DNA from: Atopobacter sp. AH10
GTDB lineage: Bacteria; Bacillota; Bacilli; Lactobacillales; Aerococcaceae
Reading direction: 5' to 3'
Length of the DNA: 64,000 bases
Assembly (NCBI RefSeq): GCF_003664595.1
Contig: NZ_QXPZ01000036.1
Span: 1-64,000, forward strand
A model generated the notes under the pieces. That model saw nothing but the letters and a program-made list of their open reading frames with translations. It ran no database searches and had not been told where the DNA came from. Below are positions 1 through 8,818 of the stretch, one piece after another (the stretch's first letter is position 1; the number at the start of each line of letters is the position of its first letter). Made by a program: the position numbers and the translations under genes.

Positions 1-39
1 CCAGCGTTCGTCCTGAGCCAGGATCAAACTCTCATGAAA
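1..39 (-). rRNA. 16S rRNA gene, 5' end (partial)
   Basis: Read on the minus strand, positions 32-1 give the universal 16S start, with AGAGTTTGATCCTGGCTCAG (E. coli positions 8-27) followed by GACGAACGCTGG. Counting back seven bases puts the mature 5' end near position 39. Only about 39 bases are inside the window; the gene continues to the left. It is the first gene of an rRNA operon transcribed away from the origin side of the window. Confidence 0.97.
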
Positions 40-217
40 GAAAGTTGAATTAGCTCAACGATTTTGCCTACTGGCACGATTGGTTATCCAAAACCAATCA
101 GAAATTTTAGGTTTGATGTGACTGCTTGAGTCAACATCCCCTACACATTTTGGTGCGTCTTTTTGTTCAATTGTCAAAGGTCAACCGTTGTCGTCTTATA
201 GAAGCGACAACTATTAC
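40..217 (-). other. rRNA operon leader
   Basis: This stretch lies between the rRNA promoter and the 16S 5' end. It holds no gene. Read on the minus strand, bases 179-164 give CTTTGACAATTGAACA, which resembles the boxA antitermination sequence of Firmicute rRNA leaders (CTTTGAAAACTGAA type). Further inverted repeats are probably part of the RNase III processing stalk, but the partner downstream of 16S is outside the window. Confidence 0.55.
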
Positions 218-246
218 ATAATAGCATTTCGAAATTCATTTGTCAA
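218..246 (-). promoter_or_regulatory. rRNA operon promoter
   Basis: On the minus strand there is a perfect -35 TTGACA (246-241), a 17-base spacer and a -10 TATTAT (223-218). Just upstream (247-275) are A- and T-tracts typical of an UP element. This is a strong sigma-A promoter placed about 180 bases before the 16S 5' end. Confidence 0.85.
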
Positions 247-577
247 CAACTTTTTTATTTTTTTGAAATCTTTTTGACAAATGTCGCCGTCCTTCTTCGA
301 AGAACGCATTAAATATACTAACACAGAAGCTTTACCTTGTAAAGATAAAAAATAATTTTTTTTGCTTTTTACCAATTCTATTTTAAAAAAGGAACTATCC
401 TTTCTTCATTTTTATGCGCCATATCTTTCAGGAGAAGAAGACTTATTTATTATTTTTGACAGAAAGTTTATTTTCAAAAAAACGCACATCATTTTCCCTT
501 TTTGTTGCGTAGTTTATTACCGAAGTAGAAAATCATCCTTCTTTTGGCTGCCTAATTTTTATCGGAGGTAAAAGTCT

Positions 578-1354
578 ATGGAAAAAAACTATTTTGCCCC
601 TGCCTTTTCTTGTGTTTTACTCTTTTTTTATGGCAGTTCTTTCTTTTCCTTTTTAACCGCCCAGTGCACTAGATGGATTTACCAAGTACCGCGTCGTTCT
701 AGATCTTATTGCTTCCATTGCCAGACTAGCCTACGTTGCTTTGACTTAATCCCTGTCTTTTCCTATATCATTCTTCGTGGTCGTTGTCGCTACTGCCACT
801 ATCCCATCCCCTCTTATCATCTATTCGGGGAAATTTGCGCTGGCATCTGGACTACTGGACTTTTTTATGGGACTTCCCCCTCTCTTTCTAACTGCCTTGC
901 TTTTCTTATCGGTATTTTACTTTTAAGTTCTAGCGTAGTCGATTGTATGATCCTTTCTATACCCGATCGCTTTTGGATTCTCATGTTCTTCTTGATCCAA
1001 CTTTCTCCATCTCCCCACCATTACTTTGCCCTCTTGTTAGTCTACTTTTCTCTTTGGTGTATGAGCCTATCTCTAAAGGGGGGCTTAGGTGGGGCAGATA
1101 TAAAAGCTTTATCCCTTTTAGCTTGTTACCTTCCTTTTTCCCCATTTATCTTACTCAATTTACTCGCTAGTGGACTAGCCCTAGTATGGCAAGCTTATTA
1201 TTTCTTTAGGCACCGCAAAACAAAAAAAGAGCTTCCTTTTCTACCTTTTATTGCACTTTCTTTCATCCTTGTTTATCTTTTTTCAAGTCATCTTTCCTTT
1301 CCTATTCTTCCTCTGTTAAAGTTTGACAGCTCTATAAATTTTTGCCCTTCTTAA
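578..1354 (+). CDS. comC: Prepilin peptidase (A24 family), ComC/PilD-like
   Basis: Membrane aspartyl protease that cleaves and N-methylates type IV pilin-like leader peptides, in Firmicutes usually the ComG competence pseudopilins. The 258-residue protein has the expected order: N-terminal membrane segment with a G-S-S-F-F motif (19-23), a cytoplasmic zinc-type pair of CxxC motifs (C45, C48, C70, C73), then several membrane helices. The two catalytic aspartates are present: D122 in the VDxxxxSIPD motif and D174 in GGADIK. The start is the ATG preceded by CGGAGGT. It is divergent from the rRNA operon and converges on the DUF3343 gene. No comG genes are in the window. The role in competence is inferred from family and from the presence of sigH nearby. 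Confidence 0.85.
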   Translation: MEKNYFAPAFSCVLLFFYGSSFFSFLTAQCTRWIYQVPRRSRSYCFHCQTSLRCFDLIPVFSYIILRGRCRYCHYPIPSYHLFGEICAGIWTTGLFYGTSPSLSNCLAFLIGILLLSSSVVDCMILSIPDRFWILMFFLIQLSPSPHHYFALLLVYFSLWCMSLSLKGGLGGADIKALSLLACYLPFSPFILLNLLASGLALVWQAYYFFRHRKTKKELPFLPFIALSFILVYLFSSHLSFPILPLLKFDSSINFCPS

Positions 1355-1366
1355 TTTAGCTCACCC

Positions 1367-1407
1367 AAAAAGGTCACCTACCTCCTTGGTGACCTTTTCC
1401 TTTTTTA
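1367..1407. terminator. Bidirectional terminator between comC and DUF3343 gene
   Basis: Stem AAAAGGTCACC (1367-1377) pairs with GGTGACCTTTT (1388-1398). It is followed by a T-run on the plus strand and by AAAAAGG on the left, which is T-rich on the minus strand. It sits between two convergent genes and overlaps the stop codon of the minus-strand one. Confidence 0.8.
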
Positions 1408-1629
1408 TATTTCTTGGATCTTTTCTATATTAATAGCTTGACTAGCTAAAATACCCTCAAGAGCTTCTCTTTCTTCTAGCCCACTTCGAAAAGCCAACCC
1501 ACAACCAGCCGACATTTGCCTAGGAGCAGCTACCAGGCGTCCTTTAATGCCATGAGCCTTACACGTTTTCTCACAGGCTATAGCATCGGCTGTTGTAGAA
1601 AATGTGAGATAAAGATATTTTTCCCCCAT
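1405..1629 (-). CDS. DUF3343 domain protein (putative Se/S carrier-like)
   Basis: A 74-residue protein that fits the DUF3343 family: a short ferredoxin-like fold opening with a YLYLTFSTTADA strand-helix and a conserved segment RxMSAGCGLAFR (near residues 37-48) with a single cysteine (C43) as candidate carrier residue. Members are often encoded beside YedE-type transporters in genomes with selenium metabolism, and they resemble TusA-like sulfur carriers in size and idea but not in sequence. Here it lies 9 bases downstream of the YedE gene in the same orientation, so the two are probably co-transcribed. Its biochemical role is not established. Confidence 0.75.
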   Translation of the reverse strand: MGEKYLYLTFSTTADAIACEKTCKAHGIKGRLVAAPRQMSAGCGLAFRSGLEEREALEGILASQAINIEKIQEI

Positions 1630-1638
1630 CTAATACCC

Positions 1639-2730
1639 TTATTTCTTGGAACTGTAGCGGAAAGCAATAATAAATAAGATAACAATAGACAGTATTACAG
1701 CTATTTGCCCTGCTATACCTGGTCCACCGGCAACTGCTGGAGCTTCTGCTGTTGCAGCCATAGCAGGCCCCGAAGCCAAAGCAAAATTATGTGCCATAGC
1801 AGCTCCAACCATCATCCCAATTGTTGTGACAATACCATCACCATGGCCAGTCCCCGCTAAAACCACTTGGCGTACTGGGCAACCTCCAAAGAGAATACCT
1901 GCTAATCCTACAGCAAACATAGACAAGAAATTCCAAAGATGTTGCGCATGAGCAATTGGGCCAAATGGGACAAGTGCAAAACGTGAAGTAGCTATATTAA
2001 AGATCGTTAAAACAATAAATAAGCTAACAATCGGCGTTATCATCTTAAAATCTCGAATCATGATAACATTACGAAATGCTCCAGCAAAGCATAGACGTAT
2101 TTTCTGAGCAATTGCACCAAAAATTAAACCTGCTACTAAGGATAAGGCTACATTGGCATGGAAGCTACCTGGCCCCATTTTCGAAAAATGGAACATACTT
2201 GGTACAAGCAGGAACAGAATGAATAGGCCAGCAAAAATAACTGGCAGAACGTAACCATTCCCCTTAGCCGTTTCTTCACCCTTAGGAAGAGAAAATCCAC
2301 GTTTAAGGAAGTAGACCCCAGCAGATACCCCCACAATAAAGCCAATCAATCCAACAACAGCACTAAGATCCCCAGCAGCTAAACGAATGACCATACGTAA
2401 AGTACATCCTAAGAAAACTAAGGCATTTATCATTAAAATAAGTCCGCCGACAAATCGTAAGCCCGGATTAGCCGAACTAGTCGGTTTGAATTCCCCAGAA
2501 ACTATAGCCGCAATGAATCCTCCACAAATAATGCCAACAATTTCCGGTCTAAAATATTGCACTGGTGGTGCAGAATGAAGACCGAGAGCCCCCATAATAT
2601 CTCGAATAAAGCAAGCCGTACATAAGGCCATATTCCCAGGATTTCCACCGACTGACAGTAGGGCAATAAGACCTGCCAATACCGCACCTAGGATCGCTAA
2701 AGTTCCGATTGAATCTAACTTTTTATGCAT
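1639..2730 (-). CDS. YedE-family selenium/sulfur membrane transporter
   Basis: Predicted integral membrane protein of the YeeE/YedE family (363 residues). Many hydrophobic helices are visible, together with the family cysteines: CTAC at 37-40, C109 in CTLR, C214 in CFAGAFR and C284 in GGCPVR. YeeE relatives move thiosulfate through cysteine relays. The YedE branch paired with DUF3343 is usually annotated as a selenium-metabolism transporter. The start chosen is the ATG at 2730, because AAAGGAG lies 8 bases upstream; an in-frame ATG 27 bases earlier has no good ribosome site. No selD, selA or selenoprotein gene is in the window, so the substrate remains open. Confidence 0.8.
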   Translation of the reverse strand: MHKKLDSIGTLAILGAVLAGLIALLSVGGNPGNMALCTACFIRDIMGALGLHSAPPVQYFRPEIVGIICGGFIAAIVSGEFKPTSSANPGLRFVGGLILMINALVFLGCTLRMVIRLAAGDLSAVVGLIGFIVGVSAGVYFLKRGFSLPKGEETAKGNGYVLPVIFAGLFILFLLVPSMFHFSKMGPGSFHANVALSLVAGLIFGAIAQKIRLCFAGAFRNVIMIRDFKMITPIVSLFIVLTIFNIATSRFALVPFGPIAHAQHLWNFLSMFAVGLAGILFGGCPVRQVVLAGTGHGDGIVTTIGMMVGAAMAHNFALASGPAMAATAEAPAVAGGPGIAGQIAVILSIVILFIIAFRYSSKK

Positions 2731-3039
2731 TGTACTTCTCCTTTCTTTTTTCACCATTACTGTGGGATCCTTCAGAAAGAGTCAATTACCTCTTCCCCTG
2801 TATAAGCATTCATTCATAAAAATACGTTCATGAAAACCTATACTAGCTCTAGACCCAACATTTTAAATATATCATAGATATTTGTTTTGTTCAAAATTAG
2901 AACCGCTATCATTTGCTTTTCCTTCAAGCTTTCATAATTTACTTTCATGTTTTTGTAGCTTTAAATTATTGTATTCTTTTATAATCCTCCTCTTTTTATT
3001 CAATCAGTAAATCTTTCTTAAAAAACAGTTCATCTGCTA
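2731..3039. other. Intergenic region between YedE gene and M-box
   Basis: AT-rich gap between divergent transcription units. It must hold the promoter of the YedE-DUF3343 pair, but I could not assign a convincing -35/-10 pair there. No gene or RNA was recognised. Confidence 0.5.
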
Positions 3040-3067
3040 TTGTTTAATATGGGCAATGGGCTATAAT
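3040..3067 (+). promoter_or_regulatory. Promoter of the M-box-mgtE transcript
   Basis: A perfect -10 TATAAT lies at 3062-3067, with a weak -35 TTGTTT at 3040-3045 and a 16-base spacer. The predicted start is about 20 bases before the conserved M-box sequence. Confidence 0.6.
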
Positions 3068-3084
3068 ATTAGTGGAAATTGAAT

Positions 3085-3298
3085 AACCTTGTTAGGTGAG
3101 GCTACTGAATTAGAGACAAGCCACTGCCCAGAAATGTCCAAAGACGCCAATGGGTCAGCAGAATTTCTCGAATTAAGGGATGTTCTAATGTGGCTGGTTC
3201 TGCCTATGCTAATCAGAGCTAAAATCGATACGATGAGGTGCAGATACCCCTAGAGATCTACTGGTAATCACACGCTCTCATTCAGCGTGTTTTTTTGC
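3085..3298 (+). ncRNA. M-box (ykoK) magnesium riboswitch
   Basis: The conserved M-box core is readable: GTTAGGTGAGGCTACTG (3091-3107), then GCCACTGCCCAGAAATGTC and the AAAGACGCCAATGGGTCA block. The 3' end is an intrinsic terminator, with stem ACACGC/GCGTGT at 3270-3291 and seven T residues. High Mg2+ is known to fold this RNA so that transcription stops. It lies directly upstream of mgtE, the classical target. Confidence 0.95.
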
Positions 3299-3374
3299 AT
3301 TTTTTACTCTGCAACACGGTCGTTCGACTTCCAAATATATCGGTTCAGCCGATCGAGGAAAGGTGAGGGATGTT

Positions 3375-4778
3375 ATGGTAACAAAAGATGAAGAACGCTT
3401 GCTACGAATGGAAGAGGAAAATAATCGAGCGAGTAAAGCTTATAGAGATGACATCTTAGCTGCAGGGGAACAAGGAGATCGTGAACGTTTTCGAGATCTT
3501 TTCCTTAAATTACATGAAAATGACCAAGTAGAACTATTTATTGAATTACCCAAAGAAAAAAAGGCTAGAATTATCAATTTTCTAACTCCGCTTGAATTCT
3601 CTGAAATTTTCGATTGGATGGAGCAAGAAGATCGTGAAGAATCTTTAAACTACTTGCCGAAAGATTACTTGAGAGAAGTATTTTCCTATGTAGCGGATGA
3701 TAATGTGGTCGATTTTATCAACGGCTTAGAAGAAGATAAACGTCAAAACCTTCTAGAAATGATGAAGCCAAAAGACCGTGCTATTATCGAACGCATGCTT
3801 CAACACGAAGCCAAAACAGCCGGCGCCATCATGACCACCGAAGTAATTACTGTAGATATTAACGATACCGTAGATAACATTATCCAAACTATGAGGAATA
3901 TTGGCCACCGCGCAGAAACTTTTTACTATATCTATGCTGTTGATGAACAGTTTCATCTCCAGGGGGTAGTCTCTATTCGAGAACTTCTACTTTCCCCAGG
4001 TAATACACCAATGAAGGATCTGATGAACACACAAATTGTCTCTGTTCATGTGATTGATGACCAAGAAGATGTCGCCCATGTCATTCAAGAGTATGACTTA
4101 GTTGCGGTTCCTGTTATTACTATTGATAATGTTCTCCTTGGAATTGTTACTGTCGATGACGTTATGGATATTTTAGAAGAAGAAGTTACTGAAGACTTCC
4201 ACCGCTTCGCTGGTATTTCAACTAGTGATGAAGAAGATGATGACGAAGAATCTGTCTTCCAAATCGCCAAACACCGTGTACTCTGGATTGTTATTCTTAT
4301 CTTCTTAGGATTAATTTCGGCGAACTTAATCGCTATGTTCGAAAGCACTATTTCCAAGGTTGTCGCATTAGCAGCTTTCATGCCCATTATCATGGACTCT
4401 GCTGGTAACGTTGGAACCCAGTCTCTAGCTGTTTCCGTTCGACGCTTAACCATGAGCGAGGAATCTGAAGAAACCTTCTTCTCCATCATGATAAAAGAAT
4501 TTTTAGCCGGTGCCCTTATTGGATTGGCTGCTGGAATTTCTATTTTCTTCCTCTCTTTCTTCTTATACAAGAATATTGTCCTTTCTGGAATTATCGCTGT
4601 CTCCATGTGGGCAACCTTGAGTGTATCTACTGTTATTGGTTACGTGGTCCCTGGGCTATTCGACCGCGTAGGAATTGACCCTGCCGTTGCTTCAGGACCA
4701 TTTATTACGACGATCAATGACGCTTGTGGCCTAATGATTTATTTCTCTTTGGCTACCTATCTTTTACACCACCTCTAA
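3375..4778 (+). CDS. mgtE: MgtE magnesium channel/transporter
   Basis: Mg2+ uptake protein of the inner membrane (467 residues). Three parts are visible: an N-terminal helical MgtE_N domain (about 25-135), two CBS domains that sense cytosolic Mg2+ (about 145-205 and 210-268), and a C-terminal membrane domain with about five helices (300-467) containing the family motif PIIMDSAGNVGTQS. A strongly acidic linker (TSDEEDDDEES, near 284) precedes the membrane part. The start is the ATG at 3375 with AGGTGAGG in front; the in-frame GTG at 3363 is too close to its ribosome site. Expression is controlled by the M-box upstream. Confidence 0.95.
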   Translation: MVTKDEERLLRMEEENNRASKAYRDDILAAGEQGDRERFRDLFLKLHENDQVELFIELPKEKKARIINFLTPLEFSEIFDWMEQEDREESLNYLPKDYLREVFSYVADDNVVDFINGLEEDKRQNLLEMMKPKDRAIIERMLQHEAKTAGAIMTTEVITVDINDTVDNIIQTMRNIGHRAETFYYIYAVDEQFHLQGVVSIRELLLSPGNTPMKDLMNTQIVSVHVIDDQEDVAHVIQEYDLVAVPVITIDNVLLGIVTVDDVMDILEEEVTEDFHRFAGISTSDEEDDDEESVFQIAKHRVLWIVILIFLGLISANLIAMFESTISKVVALAAFMPIIMDSAGNVGTQSLAVSVRRLTMSEESEETFFSIMIKEFLAGALIGLAAGISIFFLSFFLYKNIVLSGIIAVSMWATLSVSTVIGYVVPGLFDRVGIDPAVASGPFITTINDACGLMIYFSLATYLLHHL

Positions 4779-4982
4779 AGCTCATAAAAAGCAAATTCTC
4801 CTTATATAGAAGGGGCTAGGCAAAGCTAAGTTCTAGCGTTTTATCCAATTGCCTTTTTGAGGAATTCTGGCATTTTGTCAAGTTTTGTTGTTGCCATTTT
4901 TTAGAAAAGATGATCTTCTTCGCCAAAAAGTTTTATATTATATGTATAATTCATCAGCATTTTCCCTAACGACAAGCAAACA

Positions 4983-5030
4983 AAATAGCACGTCAATTGT
5001 ACATTTGTCTGTACTTTTGACGTGCTATTT
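4983..5030. terminator. Two-tier palindromic terminator, repeat copy 1
   Basis: A perfect 14-bp stem (AAATAGCACGTCAA with TTGACGTGCTATTT) encloses a second short stem (GTACA/TGTAC). It lies between convergent mgtE and rpoC and has T-rich flanks on both strands, better on the rpoC side. The rest of the gap 4779-5137 holds no gene. A related copy lies at 31227-31275. Confidence 0.75.
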
Positions 5031-5137
5031 GCTATCTTATTTAGAACTTTTTATAAAGAGGTTTTTGCCCTAGGGACTGTGTGTTTGCATCTATTTCTTA
5101 GATACCCTTTTACATAAGCTCTAGCTAGACATTTCAT

Positions 5138-8100
5138 TTATTCTTTTGAAGATCCCTCAGCTGAAACATTTTGCACTTGACCATCAGACAAGCGATATGC
5201 AGAGTTGGTTAATTCTTCTGTTTCTGTAGAAGGCTTCATCTTCCGGTAACGTTGCATCCCTGTCCCAGCAGGAATCATCTTACCGATAATGACATTTTCC
5301 TTCAAGCCGAGCAAGGTATCACGTTTACCTCGAATGGCTGCATCAGTTAAGACACGAGTCGTTTCTTGGAAGGAGGCAGCAGATAAGAAGCTGTTAGTTT
5401 CTAAAGATGCCTTAGTGATCCCCAGAAGAACTGGTCTTGCTGTCGCAGGCATTTCGCCTGACTTAATCACCTTATTATTAGCATCCAAGAAGTCTCCAAT
5501 ATCCATCATTGTTCCTGGCAACAAGTTAGTGGAGCCTGGATCCATGATCCGAACTTTTTGCAACATTTGGTTAACCATTACTTCAATGTGTTTGTCGCCA
5601 ATTTCTACCCCTTGCATACGGTAAACTTTTTGCACTTCACGTAAGAGATAGTTTTTAACTGTCAAGACATCACGAACACGGAGCAACTCTTTAGGATCAA
5701 TAGACCCTTGCGTCAAGGCTTGACCACGTTTGACATGGTCCCCTTCTGCTACCTTCACACGAGAGGTATATGGAATTTCGTAAGTACGAGTATCCGTTTC
5801 TCCCTTTATCGTCATGCTCTTTTCACGAGCAATTGGGTCTTCATCAATAGAAATAACTTCACCGGTTACCTCTGTGATCACCGCTTGCCCTTTAGGATGG
5901 CGAGCTTCAAAAATTTCTTGAACCCGAGGCAAACCTTGAGTGATATCGTCCCCAGCAACCCCACCAGTATGGAAGGTACGCATGGTCAACTGAGTCCCTG
6001 GTTCCCCGATAGATTGAGCGGCGATAGTTCCGATTGCTTCCCCAACTTCAACTTCTGAACCGGTTGCCAAGTTGCGGCCATAACACATCTTGCAGACCCC
6101 ATGACGAGTATCACAAGTAAAGGCTGAGCGTATGCTTACCTCTTTGATCCCAGCATCAACAATCTTACGAGCGATATCTTCTGTCATCATTTCATTCTTT
6201 CTGACAATAATTTCGCCTGTTTCCGGATGACGGACTGTCTTGTGAGCATGGCGGCCAATTAGACGTTCTTCTAATGGTTCAATAACCTCATTGCCTTCCA
6301 TAATAGCAGAGATCTTCAAGCCACGATCTGATCCACAATCCGTTTCACGAATAATAATATCTTGCGCCACATCAACCAAACGACGAGTTAAGTAACCAGA
6401 GTCGGCGGTCTTCAAGGCCGTATCAGTCATCCCTTTACGAGCCCCGTGAGTGGAAGCGAACATTTCTAAGACGGTCAACCCTTCACGGAAGTTAGACGTT
6501 ACCGGTAATTCCATGATTTTACCATTAGGAGCGGCCATCAACCCACGCATCCCGGCGAGCTGAGTAAAGTTGGAGATATTCCCCCGCGCCCCAGAATCCG
6601 ACATCATGAAGATAGGGTTTCGGTCATCCAAGGAATCCATCAATTCATTTTGCAGTTCTTCCTTCGCTACGTTCCAAGCTTCAATAACTCGTTCATAACG
6701 CTCTGCATCTGTGATTAACCCACGACGGTAGAGTTTGGTAATTTGATCCACTTTCTTATGGGCTGCTTCTAGAATTTCTGCCTTGGTATCCACAACAGTA
6801 ATATCTGCTATACCTACTGTTAAACCAGCACGAGTAGAAATATGATAACCCAAATCTTTCATGCGGTCCAACATCTTAGAGGTTTCAGCAATCTTGAAGC
6901 GTTTGAAGACTTCGGCAATGATATTCCCTAAGTTTTTCTTCTTAAACGGTGATACCAACTTAGACTCTTTAATGACTTGACGAATGTCTGTCCCTGGTTC
7001 TACAAAGTATTTATCAGGGGTTTGAACTTCTAAGTTTTCAGCCGTTGGTTCATTCAAATATGGGAATTCATCTGGCATGATTTGGTTAAAGATAATCTTC
7101 CCGACAGTCGTTAACATCAATCGTTCTTTTTGCCAATCAGAGAATGGTTTTTCCTTCAAGGCTTTAGGATCGAAGGCAATACGCGTATGTAGGTGAACAC
7201 AACCATTTTCATAAGCAAGGATTACTTCATCTACGCTAGAGAAGATCATCCCTTCACCATTCTTGCCTTCTTCTTCCATGGTGAGATAATAGTTCCCCAA
7301 GACCATATCTTGAGAAGGAGTAACAACTGGCTTACCATCTTTAGGGTTCAAGATGTTTTGAGCAGCCAACATTAAAATACGGGCTTCAGCTTGAGCTTCT
7401 TGGCTAAGTGGTAAGTGAACAGCCATTTGGTCCCCGTCGAAGTCGGCATTATACGCTTCACAGGCTAATGGGTGAAGACGGATAGCCCGCCCTTCTACCA
7501 AAGTAGGTTCAAAGGCTTGGATCCCTAAACGGTGCAAAGTAGGTGCCCGGTTTAATAGAACTGGGTGTTCTTTAATGACTTCTTCCAAGATTCCCCAAAC
7601 GTCATTATCAAATCTCTCGATCTTCCGTTTAGCATTCTTGATATTAGCGGCCATTTCCCGTTCAACTAATTCTTTAATCACGAATGGTTTAAAGAGTTCA
7701 AGAGCCATTTCTTTTGGCAAACCACATTGATACATCTTAAGGTTTGGTCCAACGACAATAACAGAACGGCCAGAATAGTCTACACGTTTACCCAATAAGT
7801 TTCCACGGAAGCGCCCTTGTTTCCCTTTCAGCATATGAGACAGAGATTTTAATGGGCGATTACCAGGGCCAGTTACTGGACGGCCACGTCGACCATTGTC
7901 AATCAAGGCATCCACGGCTTCTTGGAGCATACGTTTTTCGTTTTGAACAATGATATTCGGAGCGTTCAAATCCAACAAGCGTTTCAAACGATTATTCCGA
8001 TTGATTACCCGACGATAAAGGTCATTCAAATCAGAAGTTGCAAACCGACCCCCATCAAGTTGCACCATTGGGCGTAAATCTGGAGGAATAACTGGAATAA

Positions 8101-8788
8101 CATCCAAGACCATCCAAGTTGGATCATTGCCAGATTCTTGAAAGGCATCTAAGATATCCAAACGGCGGATAGCCCGAGTCCGTTTTTGACCCGTTGCAGT
8201 CTTTAACATTTCACGTAGTTCTTCAATTTCTTTATCAATGTTGACATTGGCCAGGAGAGTTTTCACTGCTTCTGCACCCATGGCTGCTTGGAATCTGTTC
8301 CCAAATTGACGTTTGCGTTCACGGTATTCCCGTTCTGTCAACAATTGTTTCACTTCCATACCAGTATCACCTGGATCAGTTACCACATAGGAAGCAAAAT
8401 AAATGATTTCTTCCAAAGCACGAGGGCTCATATCTAACAATAAGCCCATACGAGATGGAATGCCTTTAAAATACCAAACATGGGAGACTGGGGCAGCTAA
8501 TTCAATATGCCCCATGCGTTCCCGACGTACTTTAGATCGAGTTACCTCTACTCCACAACGTTCGCAAACTTTACCTTTTTCACTCATGCGTTTGTGTTTA
8601 CCACAAGCACATTCTAAATCTTTTACAGGACCAAAAATCCGTTGACAAAACAGCCCGTCATTTTCTGGTTTTAAAGTCCGATAGTTAATTGTTTCCGGCT
8701 TCTTAACTTCCCCATAAGACCAGCTACGAATCTTTTCTGGAGACGCTAAGCCAATGCGCATACTTTCAAATTTATTTACATCAATCAA
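5138..8788 (-). CDS. rpoC: RNA polymerase beta' subunit
   Basis: Largest catalytic subunit of RNA polymerase, 1216 residues, the usual Firmicute length. The N-terminal zinc site is C60, C62, C75 and C78. The catalytic Mg2+ loop NADFDGD is at 447-453 (D449, D451, D453). A second cysteine cluster ([11 protein letters not shown] region) lies in the C-terminal third, close to the conserved [20 protein letters not shown] stretch of the trigger-loop area. The start is TTG at 8788 with GGGAGG 8 bases upstream, as in other Firmicute rpoC genes. It follows rpoB by 30 bases in one operon. Confidence 0.98.
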   Translation of the reverse strand: MIDVNKFESMRIGLASPEKIRSWSYGEVKKPETINYRTLKPENDGLFCQRIFGPVKDLECACGKHKRMSEKGKVCERCGVEVTRSKVRRERMGHIELAAPVSHVWYFKGIPSRMGLLLDMSPRALEEIIYFASYVVTDPGDTGMEVKQLLTEREYRERKRQFGNRFQAAMGAEAVKTLLANVNIDKEIEELREMLKTATGQKRTRAIRRLDILDAFQESGNDPTWMVLDVIPVIPPDLRPMVQLDGGRFATSDLNDLYRRVINRNNRLKRLLDLNAPNIIVQNEKRMLQEAVDALIDNGRRGRPVTGPGNRPLKSLSHMLKGKQGRFRGNLLGKRVDYSGRSVIVVGPNLKMYQCGLPKEMALELFKPFVIKELVEREMAANIKNAKRKIERFDNDVWGILEEVIKEHPVLLNRAPTLHRLGIQAFEPTLVEGRAIRLHPLACEAYNADFDGDQMAVHLPLSQEAQAEARILMLAAQNILNPKDGKPVVTPSQDMVLGNYYLTMEEEGKNGEGMIFSSVDEVILAYENGCVHLHTRIAFDPKALKEKPFSDWQKERLMLTTVGKIIFNQIMPDEFPYLNEPTAENLEVQTPDKYFVEPGTDIRQVIKESKLVSPFKKKNLGNIIAEVFKRFKIAETSKMLDRMKDLGYHISTRAGLTVGIADITVVDTKAEILEAAHKKVDQITKLYRRGLITDAERYERVIEAWNVAKEELQNELMDSLDDRNPIFMMSDSGARGNISNFTQLAGMRGLMAAPNGKIMELPVTSNFREGLTVLEMFASTHGARKGMTDTALKTADSGYLTRRLVDVAQDIIIRETDCGSDRGLKISAIMEGNEVIEPLEERLIGRHAHKTVRHPETGEIIVRKNEMMTEDIARKIVDAGIKEVSIRSAFTCDTRHGVCKMCYGRNLATGSEVEVGEAIGTIAAQSIGEPGTQLTMRTFHTGGVAGDDITQGLPRVQEIFEARHPKGQAVITEVTGEVISIDEDPIAREKSMTIKGETDTRTYEIPYTSRVKVAEGDHVKRGQALTQGSIDPKELLRVRDVLTVKNYLLREVQKVYRMQGVEIGDKHIEVMVNQMLQKVRIMDPGSTNLLPGTMMDIGDFLDANNKVIKSGEMPATARPVLLGITKASLETNSFLSAASFQETTRVLTDAAIRGKRDTLLGLKENVIIGKMIPAGTGMQRYRKMKPSTETEELTNSAYRLSDGQVQNVSAEGSSKE

Positions 8789-8818
8789 AGGGCTAACCTC
8801 CCATTCCGATTAGCAATT

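Noticed and set aside
362-571. Open frame of 69 codons upstream of comC
   Set aside because: Starts with a TTG in a poly-T stretch with no ribosome site, has a Phe/Ile/Lys-rich composition typical of AT-rich spacer, and matches no family I know.
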